Positions 36,509 to 43,896 of a stretch of DNA of 64,000 bases are shown piece after piece. The stretch lies in assembly GCA_035503715.1 (NCBI GenBank), contig DATJTE010000059.1:21011-85010 (forward strand), written 5' to 3'. The stretch is from OAS926 sp035503715. Its GTDB lineage: Bacteria > Pseudomonadota > Alphaproteobacteria > Rhizobiales > Rhizobiaceae. The translations under genes and the position numbers were made by a program. Every line of letters starts with the position of its first letter. The first letter of the stretch is position 1. A model generated the notes under the pieces. It ran no database searches. It saw nothing but the letters and a program-made list of their open reading frames with translations, and was not told where the DNA came from.

Positions 36509-36658
36509 CACCCCCACCCGGCGGGCTGCGCCCGCCGACTAGGGGCGGGACCCGCTGCCTCCGGCAGCTCCCGCCCGTTCGAAGCCTTTCGTCATGCCAC
36601 CGGCATGACGAATTCGCCTGTGGCGAACCGGCTCCTCACCCCCTCAAGGGGGAGGTGG
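36509..36658. repeat. Palindromic element, type B-like, intergenic
   Basis: The 298-base gap after the dioxygenase gene is nearly filled by CACCCCCACCC, hairpins (GGCGGGCTGCGCCCGCC; GTCATGCCACCGGCATGAC) and CACCCCCTCAAGGGGGAGGTGG. It shares the outer and inner motifs of the elements in the transporter and mutS, and is here outside any gene. Confidence 0.6.
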
Positions 36659-36787
36659 AAAGCCGCCGCGACTGTCCGCCGCGTGACGCACCCTTGCATG
36701 TGACCGCCGGCAGTGGTTTAGGGCGCGTTCCATTTTCGCGGGTGTCGCCTGAGGCGTAGCAGTCCGCATCACCCGGACTCCGTACGC

Positions 36788-38410
36788 ATGATCCGCCTCG
36801 AATCCATCGGCAAGCAGAACGGCAAGCAGATTATCTTCATCGAAGCCTCGGCGACGATCCAGCGCGGCGAGAAGGTCGGCCTGGTTGGGCCGAACGGGGC
36901 CGGCAAGACGACGCTGTTCCGCATGATCACCGGCGAGGAGCTGCCGGACGAGGGGCAAGTGTCGGTCGATCGTGGGTCACGCATCGGCTATTTCAGCCAG
37001 GACGTCGGCGACATGGCGGGCAAGAGCGCCGTGGCGGAGGTGATGGACGGCGTCGGGCCGGTGAGCGCGCTGGCCGCCGAGATGGCCGCGCTGGAAGCCG
37101 CGATGGCTGACCCGGATCGCGCCGACGAGATGGACGACATCATCGCACGCTACGGCGAGGTGCAGCACAGTTTCGACGAGCTCGACGGGTATGCGCTGGA
37201 CGGCCGCGCGCGCGAGGTGCTCGACGGTCTTGGCTTCAGCCAGGAGATGATGTCGGGCGACGTCGGCAAACTGTCGGGCGGCTGGAAGATGCGCGTCGCG
37301 CTGGCAAAAATCCTGTTGATGCGGCCGGACGCGATGCTGCTCGACGAACCGTCGAACCATCTCGACCTCGAAAGCCTGATCTGGCTGGAGACTTTCCTCA
37401 AGGGTTACGAGGGCGCGATCCTGATGACCTCGCACGACCGCGAGTTCATGAACCGCATCGTCGGCAAAATCGTCGAGATCGACGGCGGCGCGCTGACAAC
37501 ATACTCCGGCGATTACGAATTCTACCGGCAGCAGCGCGCATTGGCCGACGTGCAGCAGCAGGCGCAGTTCGAGCGGCAGCAGGCGATGCTGGCAAAGGAG
37601 ATCGCCTTCATCGAACGCTTCAAGGCGCGCGCCAGCCACGCCGCGCAGGTGCAGAGCCGCGTCAAGAAACTCGACAAGATCGACAAGGTCGAGCCGCCGA
37701 AGCGCCAGCAGACGGTGCGTTTCGAGTTCCAGCCGGCGCCGCGCTCGGGCGAGGATGTCGCGACGCTGAAGAATGTGCGCAAGGCTTATGGCAGCCGCAC
37801 CATCTATGACGGGCTCGACTTCCAGGTGCGTCGGCGCGAGCGCTGGTGCGTGATGGGCGTCAACGGCGCCGGCAAGTCGACGCTGCTGAAGCTGGTGGCG
37901 GGTGCGTCAGAACCGGACGGCGGCAGCGTCGCGCGGGGCCCGAGCGTCAAGATGGGTTACTTCGCGCAGCACGCGATGGAGGTGCTGGACGGGGACCGGA
38001 CAGTGCTGGAATCGCTCGAGGATAGTTTCCCGCAGGCCGGCCAGGCGCCGCTGCGTGCTCTCGCAGGCTGTTTCGGGTTCTCAGGCGACGAGGTGGAGAA
38101 GAAGTGCCGCGTTCTCTCAGGCGGTGAGAAGGCGCGGCTGGTGATGGCAAAGATGCTGTTCGATCCGCCGAATTTTCTCGTGCTCGACGAGCCGACGAAC
38201 CATCTCGATATCGCAACCAAGCAGATGCTGATCGAGGCGCTGTCGAAATATGAAGGCGCGATGCTGTTCGTCAGCCACGACCGGCACTTTCTTGCGGCGT
38301 TGTCCAACCGCGTGCTGGAGCTGACGCCTGACGGCATGCACGCCTATGGCGGCGGCTACACCGAATATGTCGCGAGCACAGGCCAGGAAGCCCCCGGCCT
38401 GCGCTCGTAG
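36788..38410 (+). CDS. ABC-F family ATPase (ribosome-associated)
   Basis: 540 residues with two ABC domains and no membrane part. Domain 1: Walker A GPNGAGKTT near 38-46, signature LSGGWKMRVALAK, Walker B LLDEPSNHLD. Then a charged linker helix (FIERFKARASHAAQVQSRVKK), and domain 2: GVNGAGKSTLLKL, LSGGEKARLVMAK, LVLDEPTNHLD. ABC-F proteins act on the ribosomal E site (EttA, Uup, YbiT, YheS). The subgroup cannot be fixed, although the pattern is nearest YbiT/Uup. Stands alone after the palindromic element. Confidence 0.92.
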   Translation: MIRLESIGKQNGKQIIFIEASATIQRGEKVGLVGPNGAGKTTLFRMITGEELPDEGQVSVDRGSRIGYFSQDVGDMAGKSAVAEVMDGVGPVSALAAEMAALEAAMADPDRADEMDDIIARYGEVQHSFDELDGYALDGRAREVLDGLGFSQEMMSGDVGKLSGGWKMRVALAKILLMRPDAMLLDEPSNHLDLESLIWLETFLKGYEGAILMTSHDREFMNRIVGKIVEIDGGALTTYSGDYEFYRQQRALADVQQQAQFERQQAMLAKEIAFIERFKARASHAAQVQSRVKKLDKIDKVEPPKRQQTVRFEFQPAPRSGEDVATLKNVRKAYGSRTIYDGLDFQVRRRERWCVMGVNGAGKSTLLKLVAGASEPDGGSVARGPSVKMGYFAQHAMEVLDGDRTVLESLEDSFPQAGQAPLRALAGCFGFSGDEVEKKCRVLSGGEKARLVMAKMLFDPPNFLVLDEPTNHLDIATKQMLIEALSKYEGAMLFVSHDRHFLAALSNRVLELTPDGMHAYGGGYTEYVASTGQEAPGLRS

Positions 38411-38427
38411 CCGCAGCGGAGCGTCAG

Positions 38428-38742
38428 CTAACGAGGTACCAGCTCCGCGATTTCGATCGAGCCGCCCGCAGCGAGCTGCGGACATGTCTTCGCGGCCTTG
38501 AGTGCCGCGTCGATGCTGTCCGCGGTGATGAAGCTCAGCCCGGCGACGGGATTGGCGCCGCCGCCTTCGCTGATCGAGCCGTCGGTATTGACGGTCTTCG
38601 TGATGTTGACCGGGTTGTTACTGCCTTCGAGTGCCGAGCCGAGCTGGTCCATCCAGGCACGCCAGGCGGCGATCGCATCGGCGTCCTTCGTCTTGTCTCG
38701 CGGCAGGCGGGGTCCGTGATAGGCGAAAAGATAAACAGTCAT
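38428..38742 (-). CDS. YciI-like (YCII/DGPF domain) protein
   Basis: 104 residues from the ATG at 38742 (MTVYLFAYHGPRLPRDK), with AAAGGAGCAAG ahead; upstream codons are not conserved-looking. The ferredoxin-like fold of the YCII family is suggested by WMDQLGSALEGSNNPV and VAGLSFITADSIDAALKAAKTCP. Role unknown. Downstream of the RidA gene by 47 bases and likely in one operon with it and the isonitrile hydratase-like gene. Confidence 0.78.
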   Translation of the reverse strand: MTVYLFAYHGPRLPRDKTKDADAIAAWRAWMDQLGSALEGSNNPVNITKTVNTDGSISEGGGANPVAGLSFITADSIDAALKAAKTCPQLAAGGSIEIAELVPR

Positions 38743-38789
38743 TGTCTTGCTCCTTTCTTCGTCGCGGCGAAGGCCGCTCCGATTTCGGT

Positions 38790-39191
38790 TCATTGTTTTT
38801 TGCTTCCATCCGTGACGACGGCCGCGACCGCCTCGATCTCGATCATCGCTTCGGGCGTGTAGAGCGCGTCGATCTCGACGATCGTGTCGGCGGGATAGGG
38901 CGGGGTGAAGAATTTCCGCCGCAGCTCGACCACCTCCTTGAAGTGGCTCATGTCCGTCAGGAAGATCGTGACCTTCGCGACATGAGCGAGGTTCGAGCCG
39001 CCTGCTTCGAGCGCGCGGCGCAAATTCGAAAACGCCTGCTCGCCCTGCGCGAGAAAGCCGCCGTCGACGATCTTGCCGTCATCGCCATATCCGGCCTGTC
39101 CGGAGATGTAGAGGACGTCGCCCAGGCGGATTCCCTGGGAGAGGAGGAAGGGCTCGTAGACGTCCGGAGTCGTGGAGACACGTTTCAGCAT
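38790..39191 (-). CDS. RidA/YjgF/UK114-family protein
   Basis: 133 residues, standard RidA size. Motifs: LLSQGIRLGDVLYISGQ, LRRALEAGGSNLAHVAKVTIFLTD and a C-terminal VDALYT-like VEIDALYTPEAMIEIEAVA. RidA enzymes deaminate reactive enamine/imine intermediates. The usual substrate-binding arginine of strict RidA (in a P-x-R-x motif) is not present, so it may be a divergent subgroup. Between the isonitrile hydratase-like and YciI-like genes on the same strand. Confidence 0.85.
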   Translation of the reverse strand: MLKRVSTTPDVYEPFLLSQGIRLGDVLYISGQAGYGDDGKIVDGGFLAQGEQAFSNLRRALEAGGSNLAHVAKVTIFLTDMSHFKEVVELRRKFFTPPYPADTIVEIDALYTPEAMIEIEAVAAVVTDGSKKQ

Positions 39192-39223
39192 GATACTGTG
39201 GTCCTTTCTGAGGTCCGGTCCGA

Positions 39224-39925
39224 TCAGCCGACGCGCGAGACTTTCGCGGCGAGCACTTTGTCGATGGCCGCACGCAGCGACGCCTCGGATTTGCTGAGGC
39301 CCTGCCGGACGCTCGCGACAAGCTCCTTCGGTGCATCTTCCGGTCGGCCGGTTTCGAACGGCGGCGCTGGCGAATATTCGTACCGGAGCTGCAGCGCCTC
39401 GGCCGTATCCCGACCGAAGACCTCGGAGACCACGGTGAGCGCAAAGTCGATGCCGGCGGTGACGCCGCCGCCGGTGATCACATTGCCGTCGCGGACGACG
39501 CGCTCGTGCTCGACGACCACACCGAACGACGGCAGCAGTTCGCGCCGCGCCCAGTGTGTCGTTGCGCGCTTGCCCTTGAGCAGTCCGGCGGCGCCGAGCA
39601 CGAACGAGCCGGTGCAGACAGACGTCAGATACTTCGCGCCACCGGCGAGGCGGCGGATTTCGCGCATGTAGGCTTCGTTGGTGATTGCCGCGCTTGTTCC
39701 GGAGCCGCCCGGCACGCAGAGAACGTCGCAGCTCTCGACCTCGCTGAGATTGGTGAGGTTCGTGAAGGTGGGACCGCCGGCGGCTTCAACGTCTCGGCCG
39801 TCCACCGAGGCAATTGTGATGCGGGCGTCGGGGACGCCGCTGAAGACCTGATGTGGTCCCGTGAAATCGAGCTGCGTCATCCGGTCGAAGATGGGAAAGA
39901 CGATGTGTGTGGTCGTGTGTGTCAT
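39224..39925 (-). CDS. DJ-1/PfpI-family protein, isonitrile hydratase-like
   Basis: 233 residues from the ATG at 39925 (MTHTTTHIVFPIF), with GAGGAGTTCAG ahead. The nucleophile C104 is in SVCTGSFVLGAAGLLKGKRATTHWA and D20 in QLDFTGPHQVF; both regions and the tail EYSPAPPFETG closely match what I recall of Pseudomonas isonitrile hydratase, which converts isonitriles to N-substituted formamides. It may also serve general detoxification. Flanked by a GlxA-type regulator upstream, with a 33-base operator-like repeat at 39978-40010 in the gap, and by RidA and YciI genes downstream. Confidence 0.85.
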   Translation of the reverse strand: MTHTTTHIVFPIFDRMTQLDFTGPHQVFSGVPDARITIASVDGRDVEAAGGPTFTNLTNLSEVESCDVLCVPGGSGTSAAITNEAYMREIRRLAGGAKYLTSVCTGSFVLGAAGLLKGKRATTHWARRELLPSFGVVVEHERVVRDGNVITGGGVTAGIDFALTVVSEVFGRDTAEALQLRYEYSPAPPFETGRPEDAPKELVASVRQGLSKSEASLRAAIDKVLAAKVSRVG

Positions 39926-39977
39926 GATCTGAACTCCTCGTTGATCGAAGGGGTTCAAGTATGCACACGAGCCTTGA

Positions 39978-40010
39978 GGCCGAAATGTCTAACTTCCCTC
40001 GTTTTCGGAC
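39978..40010. promoter_or_regulatory. Operator-like repeat, copy 1, ahead of the isonitrile hydratase-like gene
   Basis: 33 bases containing GAAATGTCTAAC and TTCCCTCGTTTT, matching a second copy at 40993-41025 in inverted orientation with about four differences. The outer bases form an imperfect dyad (GAAAyGA ... TCrTTTC). It lies between the AraC-type regulator stop and the isonitrile hydratase-like start. Probably the binding site of the GlxA-type regulator. Confidence 0.65.
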
Positions 40011-40026
40011 AAGGGCAAAACCGAGA

Positions 40027-40986
40027 TCAGTTCAGCGTGACGCCGGCGCCGCGCGCTGCGCGGCGAAGCGATTGCGGCGGCTGGCCGAACGCCCGCACGA
40101 ATGCGCGGCGCATGCGCTCCGGATCGGTGAAGCCAAGCGCGAGACCGATCTGATCGATCGGATCGCTCGAACTTTCGACGCGCGCCCGCGCGGCTTCGAC
40201 GCGGAGCCGCTCCACCGCCTTCGCCGGTGTCATGCCGGTCTCCGACGTGAAGGCGCGGGAGAAGTGGCGCGGGCTCATCGCGGCCTCATCGGCAAGCCGC
40301 TCGACCGTGAGCGGCTCGTCGAGATGTAAACGCATCCAGTCGAGCAGCTCCGCGAAGCGCCCGTCCTGGCGGTCGACCTCGATCAGCCCGGAGAATTGCG
40401 ACTGCCCGCCCGGACGGCGATGGTAGACGACGAGCTTCTGCGCCGTGCGCCGCGCGACCGTTTCGCCGAGATCCTCGCCGATCAGCGCCAGCGCGAGGTC
40501 GATGCCGGCCGTGATGCCGGCGGAGGTCCAGACATTGCCGTCCTTGATGAAGATGCGCTCGGCATCGAGGTGAACCTTCGGGTGCCGCCGTGCGAAGTCG
40601 GCGCTGACTTCCCAATGCGTGGTCGCCTTGCGTCCCTCGAGCAGACCGGCAGCGGCGAGCAGATATGTGCCGTCGCAAACGCTCGCGACGCGCCGTGCAC
40701 TGCGCGCGGCTTTCCTGATCCACGCGAGGGTCCTCGCCGATCCCGCCGCCGCGAGCGAGCCATTGCCGCCGACAGCAACGAGCGTGTCGAGTGGTCGGTT
40801 GGGCAAGGGCCCGGCCTGCAGGGCCACGCCGGACGAACTTTTTACCAGCCCCGGCTCCTCGGCGAACAATTTGATGCGGTAGGCGTCGGTCGCAAATCGC
40901 GTCGCAAGCTCGAAGGTGGAGATCGGCCCCGTCGCGTCGAGCAACTGGAACTCGGGATAGATCAGCACACCAATCTGCCGCGTCAT
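40027..40986 (-). CDS. GlxA-family transcriptional regulator (DJ-1-like plus AraC HTH)
   Basis: 319 residues. An N-terminal DJ-1/PfpI-like sensor domain (about 1-190; IGVLIYPEFQLLDATGPISTF, SVCDGTYLLAAAGLLEGRKATTHW) and a C-terminal AraC-type double helix-turn-helix (about 215-315; LTVERLADEAAMSPRHFSRAF, IDQIGLALGFTDPERMRRAFV). The sensor shares its fold with the adjacent isonitrile hydratase-like enzyme, a common enzyme-regulator pairing. One operator-like repeat lies at 40993-41025 just ahead of its own start and another ahead of the downstream gene, so autoregulation is likely. Confidence 0.9.
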   Translation of the reverse strand: MTRQIGVLIYPEFQLLDATGPISTFELATRFATDAYRIKLFAEEPGLVKSSSGVALQAGPLPNRPLDTLVAVGGNGSLAAAGSARTLAWIRKAARSARRVASVCDGTYLLAAAGLLEGRKATTHWEVSADFARRHPKVHLDAERIFIKDGNVWTSAGITAGIDLALALIGEDLGETVARRTAQKLVVYHRRPGGQSQFSGLIEVDRQDGRFAELLDWMRLHLDEPLTVERLADEAAMSPRHFSRAFTSETGMTPAKAVERLRVEAARARVESSSDPIDQIGLALGFTDPERMRRAFVRAFGQPPQSLRRAARGAGVTLN

Positions 40987-40992
40987 CGCCGT

Positions 40993-41025
40993 GTCCTGAA
41001 ACGAGGGAACTTAGTCATTTCGGCC
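40993..41025. promoter_or_regulatory. Operator-like repeat, copy 2, between glxA-type gene and DUF1127 gene
   Basis: Reverse complement of the 33-base repeat at 39978-40010, here starting 7 bases upstream of the regulator start codon and 51 bases before the divergent DUF1127 gene. It could control both directions. Confidence 0.65.
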
Positions 41026-41075
41026 AAGAGATATAGCGCACATAATCCAGGCGTCAAACAGAAAGGAGAAAGGCC

Positions 41076-41315
41076 ATGAACGCGCACATGATTACCGCCG
41101 AGACCCATCCCGTGCTTCACACACTCATAGACGCAGTCGATCTTATGACCTCGCCGCAGCGTTGGAACCGCGGCCGCAGAGACCATGCCGATGTCGCACA
41201 TCTCGACGATCATTTGCTGACCGATATCGGGTTGGCGAGCGAGGATATCGTCGACATCCGCGCTCGCCGGCCACTCGGCGTATCCCTTGCATCGACTTCG
41301 GGCGAATTGCGCTAG
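41076..41315 (+). CDS. DUF1127-family small protein
   Basis: 79 residues from an ATG preceded by GAAAGGAGAAAGGCC. The C-terminal part RDHADVAHLDDHLLTDIGLASEDI fits the DUF1127 signature (arginine-rich helix, then L-x-D-I-G-L). Short DUF1127 proteins in alphaproteobacteria bind RNA and influence phosphate, nitrogen and stress responses; the longer N-terminal part here is not informative. Divergent from the GlxA-type regulator. Its stop overlaps the SDR stop by 4 bases (convergent). Confidence 0.75.
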   Translation: MNAHMITAETHPVLHTLIDAVDLMTSPQRWNRGRRDHADVAHLDDHLLTDIGLASEDIVDIRARRPLGVSLASTSGELR

Positions 41316-42043
41316 ATCAGCCTGTGCCCGCCGTCGATATGCACCGTCTCGCCGGTCGTGAAGTCGCTCTCCATCAGATAGATGTAGGCCGGCGCGACGT
41401 CTTCAGCCTTGGCGACACGGCCGGACGGCAGGCGCGCAGCGAGTTCCTCGAAATAGCCGTGCTTCGCATCGCCGACGATCTCGTCGAACATCGGCGTGTC
41501 GACCCAGCCGGGCGATACGACATTGACGCGCGTCGGACCAAGTTCAAGCGCCAGCGCGCGGGCGAAGGCGTCGAAGGATTGGGCGACCGCGGCAACCACG
41601 GAACCGCCCGGCACCGGCGGCTTGTCCTTGTTGATGCCGGAGGTGAAGGTCATTGAGCCGCCGCGCTTCAACGCCTTCGATGCGTGCTTGGCGAGCGTCA
41701 TCGAGCTGATCATCTTCTCGTCGATGAATCGGCGTGTCGCATCGATGTCGATTTCGCCGATCGCATCGTTCGGCGGCGGCGTGCCGGCGGTCGTGACGAA
41801 ATGATCGATCGCGCCAGCTTCCTTGAAGGCGCGAGCAACGTCCGCCTCCTTCGTCATGTCGGCGGCGATGCCATGCACCTTGGCGTTCTTGCCGAGCGCC
41901 TTCTTCGCCGCGTTCAGTTTTTCCGATGAGCGGCCGACGATGAACACTTCCGCGCCGCGGTCGAGTGCTGCCTTCGCGACGCCGAGGCCGATGCCGCGGC
42001 TGCCGCCAAAGATAAGAACCTTCTTGCCGTCGAGAGACGTCAT
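41312..42043 (-). CDS. SDR-family oxidoreductase lacking the usual YxxxK
   Basis: 243 residues. The cofactor site LIFGGSRGIGLGVAKAAL is a clear TGxxxGxG-type Rossmann motif and the C-terminal part SPGWVDTPM is normal for SDRs. At the expected active site, after SGINKDKPPVPGGS, the segment VVAAVAQSFDAFARALALEL replaces the YxxxK pattern, so Tyr and Lys are missing. It may therefore bind NAD(P) without classical chemistry, or belong to an SDR branch with a different mechanism. It is in line with the VOC protein gene (46 bases upstream) and probably cotranscribed. Confidence 0.85.
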   Translation of the reverse strand: MTSLDGKKVLIFGGSRGIGLGVAKAALDRGAEVFIVGRSSEKLNAAKKALGKNAKVHGIAADMTKEADVARAFKEAGAIDHFVTTAGTPPPNDAIGEIDIDATRRFIDEKMISSMTLAKHASKALKRGGSMTFTSGINKDKPPVPGGSVVAAVAQSFDAFARALALELGPTRVNVVSPGWVDTPMFDEIVGDAKHGYFEELAARLPSGRVAKAEDVAPAYIYLMESDFTTGETVHIDGGHRLI

Positions 42044-42089
42044 GACACTGCTCCGATAATGATGTGGTGGTGGGTGAGGGTGGGGTCCG

Positions 42090-42551
42090 TCAGCCGCAGG
42101 TGGCGGCGGCCGCTTCGAGATCGGCGATGACGATCTTCTTCATCTTGTACATGGCCTGCAGGACGCGTTCCGCCTTCTCGCGATCGGGGTCTGACAGCAT
42201 CTTGAGCAGCGCGGTCGGCGTGACCTGCCAGTAGACGCCGAACTTGTCGGTCAGCCAGCCGCAGGGCTGTTCCTTGCCGCCATCGGCGATCAGCGCGTTC
42301 CAGTAATAGTCGGTCTCGGCCTGGTCCTCGGTCTCGACGAGGAAGGAGAAGGCTTCGCTGTACTTGGCACGCGAATTCGCGTTGAGCGCGACGACCGGCA
42401 GTTTAGCCAGCTCGAAGCGGACGACGGAGATTTCGAGGTCGGGGATGTTCGTGGTTTTCAGGACCTTCGAGTCCTTGAACACGGACATGTAAAATTCCAT
42501 CGCCTCTTCAGCCTGGTTCTGGAACCAGAGGTGGGGGAAGATCTTTGGCAT
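42090..42551 (-). CDS. VOC/PhnB-like protein (3-demethylubiquinone methyltransferase-like domain)
   Basis: 153 residues. The pattern MPKIFPHLWFQNQAEEAMEFYMSVF at the N-terminus and EQPCGWLTDKFGVYWQVTP later is that of the PhnB/3-demethylubiquinone-9 3-methyltransferase Pfam domain; despite the name, these are VOC-fold proteins of unknown reaction. ATCAAGGATAAGAACC precedes the ATG. Between a DUF1127 gene upstream and the SDR gene downstream on the same strand. Confidence 0.85.
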   Translation of the reverse strand: MPKIFPHLWFQNQAEEAMEFYMSVFKDSKVLKTTNIPDLEISVVRFELAKLPVVALNANSRAKYSEAFSFLVETEDQAETDYYWNALIADGGKEQPCGWLTDKFGVYWQVTPTALLKMLSDPDREKAERVLQAMYKMKKIVIADLEAAAATCG

Positions 42552-42620
42552 GGTTCTTATCCTTGATGATTGTTGACTTGAGCGAGGGATCGCTCTCTGG
42601 GGCTGCGGGAGGGCGGCGAC

Positions 42621-42866
42621 TTACTGCCCGTCGGCGATCGGGATGACGGTTCCGTCCCAGTCGCGCTCGAAACCGAGGTCGTGCAGGCGGCGGTCGGAGA
42701 AGCGGTCCAGCGTGCGCATGGTCCAGCGGTGCTGGATGCCGGTGCCGAGCCGGGTGGCGAAGGCGGTCACGGCGGTGCGCAGGGCTTTGAACGCCTCCAG
42801 CGGAGCGCGCACGTGGGTGATTTCGACGGCGGTGGAGGCGTTCAGCGTTGCATGAAGGGTGTTCAC
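42621..42866 (-). CDS. DUF1127-family small protein (second copy)
   Basis: 81 residues; the C-terminal half RWTMRTLDRFSDRRLHDLGFERDWDG carries the DUF1127 pattern (arginine-rich helix then LxDLGF). GAAAGGAACGAGCTGTG precedes the ATG. Divergent from the LysR gene at 42994, 127 bases away. A shorter relative lies at 41076. Putative small regulator, possibly RNA-binding. Confidence 0.75.
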   Translation of the reverse strand: MNTLHATLNASTAVEITHVRAPLEAFKALRTAVTAFATRLGTGIQHRWTMRTLDRFSDRRLHDLGFERDWDGTVIPIADGQ

Positions 42867-42993
42867 AGCTCGTTCCTTTCAAGGGTTGCGCCGGCGTTTG
42901 CGGCGGGTTGGAATGGCGGTAATCTGGGCAATTCAGGGCTAGACGACAAACGAGTAATCGTGCAGGATTTGTGATCAACGCTCACAAATAGCC

Positions 42994-43878
42994 ATGCCGC
43001 GAAAACTGCCGCCTCTGACCGCTCTTCCCGCCTTCGACGCCGCCGCTCGGCATCTGAGCTTCACCAATGCGGCCGCCGAGCTGAACCTGACGCACGGTGC
43101 AATCAGCCGGGCGATCCGCAACATCGAGGACAGGCTCGGCATCCAGCTCTTCGAGCGGGGAACGCGGTCGGTGAAGCTCACACCGGCAGGCGCCCTCTAT
43201 GCCGCCGAGATCGGCGCCGCCCTTGACCGGATCGGCGCGGCGACGCTCGTCGCCACCGCGGCGCGCTCGGCGAATGTGCTGACGGTGAGCACGTCGGACG
43301 GGTTTGCCGGCCGCTGGCTCGTGCCCCGGCTCCACCGGTTCCACCGCGCCAACCGCAACATCGACGTGCGGCTCTCCACCTCCGGCGTATTCGCGGATTT
43401 CATCCGGGACGGAATCGACATCGCGATCCGTTATGGCGCCGGCGGGTATGAAGGCGTGGTGTCGGAGTTCCTGTCCGAGGAAGATGTCTCACCCGTCTGC
43501 AGCCCGGAATTGATGAATGGAGATCATCCGATCCGCACGCCGAGCGATCTGAAGCATCACACGCTGATCCACGACAATTTTCGCATCGATTGGGCAACGT
43601 GGCTCGAGCATGCGGGCGTCGAGGGCATCAATCCCAATGCTGGCGTGAAGTTCGATTCCGCCACCTACGCTGTCGAAGCGGCAGTGCATGGCGAGGGCGT
43701 GCTGCTCGGCCGGAGCGCGCTCGTCTCCGCCGACCTGGCCTCCGGCCGGCTGGTGCGGCCCTTCGACCTGGCGCTGAAGTCGCGGGCGAAATATTACGTC
43801 GTCTATCCCGAAGGCGCGCTGCGGCAGAAGAAGGTGAAAGCGTTCCGCGACTGGCTGTTTGCCGAAATGGCCGCGTGA
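42994..43878 (+). CDS. GcvA-type LysR transcriptional regulator
   Basis: 294 residues. The start MPRKLPPLTALPAFDAAARHLSF and the helix-turn-helix AAAELNLTHGAISRAIRNIEDRLG are typical of the GcvA/AmpR group; the effector domain spans about 95-290. It is divergent from the DUF1127-VOC-SDR unit, its likely target, and ends 18 bases before the stop of the giant repeat gene, which comes from the other strand. Confidence 0.9.
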   Translation: MPRKLPPLTALPAFDAAARHLSFTNAAAELNLTHGAISRAIRNIEDRLGIQLFERGTRSVKLTPAGALYAAEIGAALDRIGAATLVATAARSANVLTVSTSDGFAGRWLVPRLHRFHRANRNIDVRLSTSGVFADFIRDGIDIAIRYGAGGYEGVVSEFLSEEDVSPVCSPELMNGDHPIRTPSDLKHHTLIHDNFRIDWATWLEHAGVEGINPNAGVKFDSATYAVEAAVHGEGVLLGRSALVSADLASGRLVRPFDLALKSRAKYYVVYPEGALRQKKVKAFRDWLFAEMAA

Positions 43879-43896
43879 GATTTGCGGCTCAGTGCC

